Source of the DNA: Taeniopygia guttata
Lineage: Eukaryota > Chordata > Aves > Passeriformes > Estrildidae
Reading direction: 5' to 3'
Assembly (NCBI RefSeq): GCF_048771995.1
Contig: NC_133043.1
Location: 7,210,501 to 7,274,500 of the forward strand
DNA length: 64,000 nucleotides
Each line of letters starts with the position of its first letter. The first letter of the stretch is position 1. A model generated the notes under the pieces. It did no database searches. It was not told where the DNA came from and saw nothing but the letters and a program-made list of their open reading frames with translations. Positions 58,853 through 64,000 of the stretch are shown here, piece after piece. The position numbers and the translations under genes were made by a program.

Positions 58853-59653
58853 GTGGGTGAGCCCGCGGGGCATATAAGGGGCACCCACGCGGGGAAAAGA
58901 CGCTTTTGGGGTTCAGCCCGGCTCGGCTTCACCCGGGCTCGGCTGCCGCAGTTTCCCCTGTGGTACCCGCGGGTAGGGAGGGCTGTCGGTGCTTTTTGTA
59001 GCTGCTTTTTGTCGGTGTCCCAGGGCGGCATCCCCGGGGCTGTCCGTGCCTTTTGTCCGGAGCGGCTGCGCCCGGTGGTATCTGCCAAGTCGGGCTCTTA
59101 CGGGATGTTTCTCCTTTCCTGCCTTTCCCGTGTTGATTTATGTAGTTTTTTTTCAGCTGAAAACACCCGCCTGAACAGACTGAAAGTCTGAAAAAAAGAA
59201 CCCTTTTGTTGATTCTCAGCTTTGGGGTGCAAGCACAGCCCTGGACTAGCTGGGATGTGGATAACGAGCCCAAATTTCCCGAATCCCCGTAGCGGGAGCT
59301 GCCTGCCCGGAGACCTCTGCAGTTGTCCCGTGGCAGAGCTCCAGCGCTGACTGATGGAGGATCTGCATGCAGCGGACTGGGATGGCTCCTCCGCCTTCTT
59401 CTTGCCTGTATTCTGCCTTTTCCAGGCAAGAAGATAAGCTAGCGGGGAGCGTGCTGCTGCCAGATGGGTCTGGGAGCGAGAGACAGGCAGAGCAAGGCTG
59501 GGGTGGGGGGGTTGTGCCTGAAGCAGGCGTTGAGAGATCGGCTGGAGGGAGCTCATCTTCTCCCCCAGCAGAGTTTTGGAAGAGCAGCTCCATCCCTACG
59601 CACTCGCGCGTCCTGGCAGCGACCCAAGCGGAGCTTTGTGCAGCGGTTTCTAG

Positions 59654-59686
59654 AAAAAAAAAAAAAAAAGAGGGAAAAAAAAAAAA
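59654..59686. repeat. Paired A runs (16 and 12 bp)
   Basis: A16, then gaggg, then A12. Lys-rich frames here are artefacts. Confidence 0.9.
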
Positions 59687-60992
59687 CCGACAAAAAACCC
59701 ACAAGACATAGCGGAGATGTTGGGGCCGCGGTGAAAGCTTATCCAGGCGCTGCGTGTGCACCGCTATAGGCTGAGCCTCCACCGCCTCCTGGAGAAGCCA
59801 GCCTGACCTTCGGGAAGCGGAGCTCTGCTGGTTTTGCTGCTGGGGAGCCGAGGCAGCTCGGAGCACAGGGGTTCCTCTTCCAGGTCAGGCAGGAAACGGG
59901 GGGCAGAGCTGGGGGCTCTGCAGTCCTTGCCATTAGGCTCTAGACACGGCCACCTCCCCTGGTTCCAGCCCGCAGGCTTGCCCCAGTGCAGCTGGCAGTG
60001 GAGGGCACAGCAAGAGGCTCAGGAAGTCACGTCCCTCGGGAAAATTGGGACTAACAAGTGTTGGGACACAGAGTGACCCGAATCCGCCACCCCTTTGGGT
60101 TCAAGGGCGCCTTTGTGACTGTCCTTGGGAGACTCGTGAGCTTCCCCACCACAAATGTAATTACTGCTTCCCTCTGGCTGCCCCAATTGCATTTAAATCC
60201 CTGAAGAACGAGTAATTTCCTACTCGGATAGGAGAGAGGCTCTGCTGTGGGCCCCGGGGCTGCCTGTTTGGGCTGTGTGTGATCCTCGGTACCAGCAGCT
60301 CCATCCTGCCTTTACTGTCAGTCTCTGGAGCACTGTCTGTGCAGAGGGAGAGGCTGGGGAGAGCTCCCTGTAGCTGAAGCCAAAAGGTCTGGCCTTGCCC
60401 TTGAGCAGGGATCTAGGCTACTGTTTCACAATTTAATTAGCTCTCAGCGTTGCACAGCAGCTTCCCAAAAAGCAGCAATTAATCTGCAGCCCGTAGGGCA
60501 GGGGATGCACTGTTCCCGTCTGCTGGGTGGGTGCCTCAACCCCACGCAGCCTCTGGCCAAGCAGGAAAGATCTGCCAAAAGTATGGAGCAGAAAGACCAG
60601 ACCTTCCAGAGCTCTCTTTGTTCCCTCCAGTCACACACTGCCTGCCCTCCCCAGTCACCCTGGCTGTTCCTGCCTGTTTTCCTCACAGCATCCCTGCCTG
60701 GTTTCTTGTCCCCGCTGTGTTGCAGCAGGCAGGGAGCTGCAGCCTTGGCTGTGGAGCTGGCAGCCTTGCTGAGCCTGAGGAGGATGCAAGGGCCCCTGGG
60801 GAGAGGGAAGCAGCACCAGGTTCTTAATTCCAGTTTAGTTTCCAGGTCAAAGCAACATTTGAGAAGAAGGCAGAGCAGAGTGTGCCCTTCTCATGGCCCA
60901 TGCTGTGATGGGGATGCTCACAGTGCCTGTCTTGCACTGCCCAGCAGGTCCTGCAGGAGGGCACTAGAAGAGCCCAGGGGCTTCTGCCCCAG

Positions 60993-61150
60993 GGGAGCTG
61001 TGGATGTGCCAGCCCTGGAAGTGTTCAAGGTCAGGTGGGATAGGATTATGAGCAGCCTTGTTTAGTGGAAGGTGTTCTCTGCCCAGGCAGTGGGCTTGGA
61101 AATAGATGATTTGTAAGGTCTCTCCCAACCAAACCCATTCCATGATTCTA
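60993..61150 (+). mobile_element. CR1 LINE 3′ end
   Basis: Sense CR1: 'gtgccagccctggaagtgttcaaggtcaggtgggata', 'tgatttgtaaggtctctcccaaccaaaccc' and 'ccatgattcta'. Confidence 0.9.
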
Positions 61151-62176
61151 ATCCCCCTCATTTGACTGACAAAAGCTTCCCTGTCTCTAATGGGGCAGAG
61201 CATCATCAGGTCTGTGGTTTGCCAGGATTTACAGAGCATAATAGCTCTGCCCCTGGGTTTATAGATTCTGGCAGGTTTTCAGGAGTGTTGGTTGAGCTGT
61301 GGTTGCAGCAGCGCTTCCCAAGCCCACCTCTGCCTCACAGGGGGCTGTGGGTCCCTCAGCTCCCTGGGGGCTCAGGCACAGACCCTGAGCTGCAGGGAAG
61401 GGAGGCTGCAGTGCTCAATCAGCCTGGTGAGGTGCTGTGCAGTGTGGTAACAACCCCTGCACCCCAGAGCTCCCTGATCCCTCCAGGCTGGGTGATGTGG
61501 CAGTGTTGGTGCCCAGGTTGCCCTGCTGAGCAGGGGGTGATGCTCCTGCTCAAGTTTGGTTGGTTGTGATGCTGCACAGAGATAATCCCACGGCATGGAA
61601 CTGCTTTTCCTGCCAGAGGTGTGGAGCTTTGTGCACTCAGTTTCTGCTGCCTGGTCGTGAGACAGGAGAGATCTGCAACAGTCCCTCATCCCAGGGGGAT
61701 GTGGCTGCTGCTGAGCAGAGTCCCAGGGTAACTGAGGTGTGTCTTTGCTGGCAGTTTCTGGTGGAGAGCACTGATGCCAAGCACCCCTTGCCTTTGCCAG
61801 TGCTGTCAGTCAGCACCAGATTTGTTTCCCTGTACTTTTGAAACACAAATTGTCACGGTGGGTGTAAACTGTGCCTGCTGGAAACGCTGAGCAGGGCTGT
61901 GAGTGTGTGGAGAGGCAGGAGGGTTCCCGGGGGTTCTGTGTGGTGTCTGGGGGTACAGCTTGGCGTGGGCACAGGCTGGCAGCTTTGCTCTGGCAGAAAC
62001 CATGAGACAGCATTTGTTGATGGCTCCTAATCCCTGATTTTCTCATTGCTCAGAGCCCAGCTCCCTCGGGGAGCGTGTGCTGGCTGTGGGTGAGCCTTGG
62101 CAGTGCTGTGGAGCTGGGTGGGGGAGCCTCCAGCCCTGCCAGGACATGACACTGCTGATCAGAAGGTTTCTCTGGC

Positions 62177-62214
62177 TATTTTATTTATTTTATTTATTTA
62201 TTTTTTATTTATTC
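62177..62214. repeat. (TTTA)n microsatellite
   Basis: Imperfect tttattta units over about 38 bp. Confidence 0.9.
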
Positions 62215-63576
62215 ACTCTTCCTTACTATTGCACACTTCTCAGATGCTTCTCTCTCCACCCGGTGCAGGGTATTTTTAGTATCTCACCAGCAGACGTTGT
62301 GCAAACGAGGTACAAACTCGTGCTAAGTTATGTCCCAGTCTCAGTGCCACCAAAAAACCGTCACCCAGCTCATTTCCATGAGGGCACTGCATTATAAATA
62401 GACTTTTCTACGTGCTCTAAACTCACAGACTCATCCTTAAAATTTCCTTGAGCAAATGCCCGGGATGTCTGTGGGACACGTGGCCGTGCTGCATCCCCGG
62501 GCTGTGCAGGGCCAGCGTTTCTGCTGCCCCAGGAGCAGCTGCAGCTGCGTGCTGGGACTCACCCTGGGCTAATATTAGCATGAACATGCCAGTGTGGGTG
62601 ATGTGCCTTGAATTCTGCATGGTGAAAAGCCTTGGAGATGGGAAGTGCCTTGTTTTTGTGTGAGTGTCTCGCTCAGGGTCAAGGTGTGTCCTCTAAGCCC
62701 GGCCCGAGGGTTTGCAGGATGAGCTCCAGTGTGGCTGGGAGCTGGGTGTGACTAACGGTCCCTCGTGTGCCAGGGCTCAATGCCTGGAAAAGGAAATGCA
62801 AAAAGATCTTTCCGATTTACATCTTGGAGCATCCCAGCCCTGGGAGTGAAGCAAAGCACTCCTCAATTGTTGGATTTCCTGGGCTGTCCACAAAAAGTCT
62901 CACTGCCCTTGGTCTCTTCTGGAGCTCGTCGTGGCACAGCCAGAGCTGCTCACGGATGCAGCTGGTGCTCCAAGCCAGCAAAGTCACCTCTGATGCCCTC
63001 AAAGCTGGGCTTTACAGCCCCTTCAGGGATCTGTCTCTTATTCCACATCTGTGTTTCTCTACCTGAGACAGAAGGATGGGCTGGATGCGAGTTTTCTGCC
63101 AAGTCCTCCTATGGTGGGAGAGGAAGGAGCTAGAGGAAGGTGCCTGTGGGAAGGGAAGTTTTGTGTCTTCCCCTGCAGAAGTTGTATCTTCCCCTGCAGA
63201 ACTGGCCTTGGAGCCACAAAGTCAAAAACCTGCACCTTCCTGGTCACAGAGCAGTGGGTACCGCTGTTGTGGGCTGGGTTTTTCCCTGTGTAAATCCAAT
63301 ACTTTGGGAATAAAAAGGTTGTGAGGCAGTGGGAAAAGGAAGAACAGGTGATATCTCTGTCCATATGAACTGGGCTCTGGGGATGCCTCTGGCCCTGGTT
63401 AGGCTGTAGGATCATGCAGAGGTTGTTGTTTACAGCCCTGTCATGCAGGTGGGCTGGGCTGTGTGTCCTTGGGGCCAGGCACCGAGCAGTGTCCCTGGCT
63501 CTGTGACAGCAGGGACGGCTCCCGGGGCTGGCACAGGTGAGCTACTGTGGGACCAGCCCTGGACAAAGTGAGCACA

Positions 63577-64000
63577 TGTCAGAATCTGAGGTATTGATGA
63601 TCCTGAGATTGCAGAAAGTCTCTGTCTGTCAACCCCATTGCCAAAGCAGAAGCCATAATTGGTCTGTGCTGGTTCCAAGGTTGTTTATTCTGTTTATCTC
63701 TAACATGTTCTGCTGCCCTGCCGCAGCTCTGTCCTGCAGGGCAGCGTGTGGGGCTCTGCCCTCAGTGGGATGGTACAAACATTAAATACCACAAACTACC
63801 TGTGCTGGATTTACAATAACGTGCCAATATCTGTCACCTACGTTGGACAGTGTGTCCCCAGCCTGAACCAACAGAAAAATGCCAACACCACAGTGAAACA
63901 TGGAGGGCATGAAGAAGGAGAAAAAGGACAAGGCACACCCAATTTCCTCCATCTTGTCCCCTTTGGACCCCTAATCTAGAAACCTAAAATTTTACTTTTG
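63577..64000 (-). mobile_element. LTR family A, copy 3 (cut by the window end)
   Basis: The element starts TGTCAGAATCTGAGGTATTG and matches 52440-52865 with only scattered substitutions. As in that copy, TATA-like and AATAAA signals read on the minus strand. It is intact up to the window edge. Confidence 0.85.

Larger units (their letters stand above)
58300..58960 (+). promoter_or_regulatory. SEPTIN9: SEPTIN9 v2 CpG-island promoter
   Basis: This is the most GC- and CpG-dense stretch of the window; it surrounds the v2 exon. It contains GC boxes at 58551-58567 (ggggcggggcggggg) and an imperfect ccgggctgggccggg array at 58640-58687. No TATA box is seen, as expected of a CpG-island promoter. In humans the equivalent SEPT9 v2 promoter island is the region whose methylation is used as a colorectal cancer blood marker (established knowledge). 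An out-of-frame ATG at 58689 in good context lies in the presumed 5′ UTR. Confidence 0.85.
2435..64000 (+). other. SEPTIN9: SEPTIN9 gene, 5′ part (three alternative first exons; gene continues past the window)
   Basis: Septin 9 is a GTP-binding cytoskeletal protein that caps septin hetero-octamers and bundles microtubules and actin (family knowledge). The window holds only its alternative N-terminal exons: v1 at 2487-2508 plus 21644-21700, v3 at 31378-31399 and v2 at 58798-58852. Each peptide matches a known mammalian SEPT9 isoform N-terminus, each exon ends in a GT donor in phase 1, and the order v1-v3-v2 is the mammalian order. The shared exon that begins 'LKRSFE' in mammals, and the septin G domain, are not seen and must lie downstream. 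The left limit is an estimate, because no transcription start can be read directly. Confidence 0.93.
58853..64000 (+). other. SEPTIN9: SEPTIN9 intron after the v2 exon
   Basis: This is the first part of the intron leading to the common exon. No exon resembling LKRSFE was found up to 64000. It contains A runs (59654-59686), one CR1 piece (60993), a TTTA repeat (62177) and a partial LTR at the window end. The stretches 59700-60980, 61160-62170 and 62220-63570 look unique, with nothing recognisable. Confidence 0.82.

Noticed and set aside
52440..64000. The LTRs at 52440 and 63577 as the two ends of one provirus
   Set aside because: The 11 kb between them contains the SEPTIN9 v2 exon, its CpG island and a CR1, and no retroviral genes; they are separate insertions.
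1..64000. tRNA, rRNA or other structured RNA genes
   Set aside because: No B-box-like or cloverleaf-compatible sequence was noticed; a covariance-model scan would be needed to exclude small RNAs.
58853..64000. The common SEPTIN9 exon (LKRSFE) inside the window
   Set aside because: No frame after 58852 carries this sequence behind an acceptor.

Overview
This window is vertebrate nuclear DNA, almost certainly from a bird and probably a songbird. At least twelve CR1 LINE fragments with the typical 3′ end (ggttggaagg.accttaaag / gattctatgatt) are scattered through it. There are also several avian-type solo LTRs and no mammalian SINEs. It is one non-coding-rich stretch. Nearly all long open frames are chance frames in GC-rich, simple-repeat or transposon DNA.

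The one gene I can support is SEPTIN9, a septin GTPase of the cytoskeleton, on the + strand. Only its 5′ part is present: three alternative promoter/first-exon units plus one internal exon. Their peptides match the known N-termini of the mammalian isoforms, in the same order as in mammals. Isoform 1 (v1) starts at 2487 (MKKSSYSG) and continues in a 57-nt exon at 21644-21700 (ITRTSSGRLRRLSDQTSP). The v3 start is at 31378 (MERDRIS). The v2 start is at 58798 (MADPAVSAHLEGIISDFE), inside a strong CpG island. All donors are in phase 1, so each first exon can join the same downstream exon (the 'LKRSFE' exon in mammals). That exon is not in this window, so it and the septin G domain lie beyond 64000. 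v1 appears to begin within the window; bases 1-2100 are upstream flank.

Layout: 1-2100 upstream flank; 2100-2508 v1 promoter and exon 1; 2509-21643 intron with minisatellites, a local 152-bp duplication, CR1s and an LTR; 21644-21700 v1 exon 2; 21701-31377 intron dense in CR1 and LTR pieces, ending in the v3 promoter (47-base A run, purine/pyrimidine tracts); 31378-31399 v3 exon; 31400-58797 long intron with LTRs, CR1s and an exact 8 x 47-bp minisatellite; 58300-58950 v2 CpG island and exon; 58853-64000 intron, ending inside another LTR copy.

I found no tRNA, rRNA, CRISPR, intact provirus or second protein gene. The most interesting biology is the conserved three-promoter design of SEPTIN9, with start-site features (an 8-codon uORF whose stop overlaps the v1 start, and uORFs that overlap the v2 and v3 starts) that may tune isoform translation.
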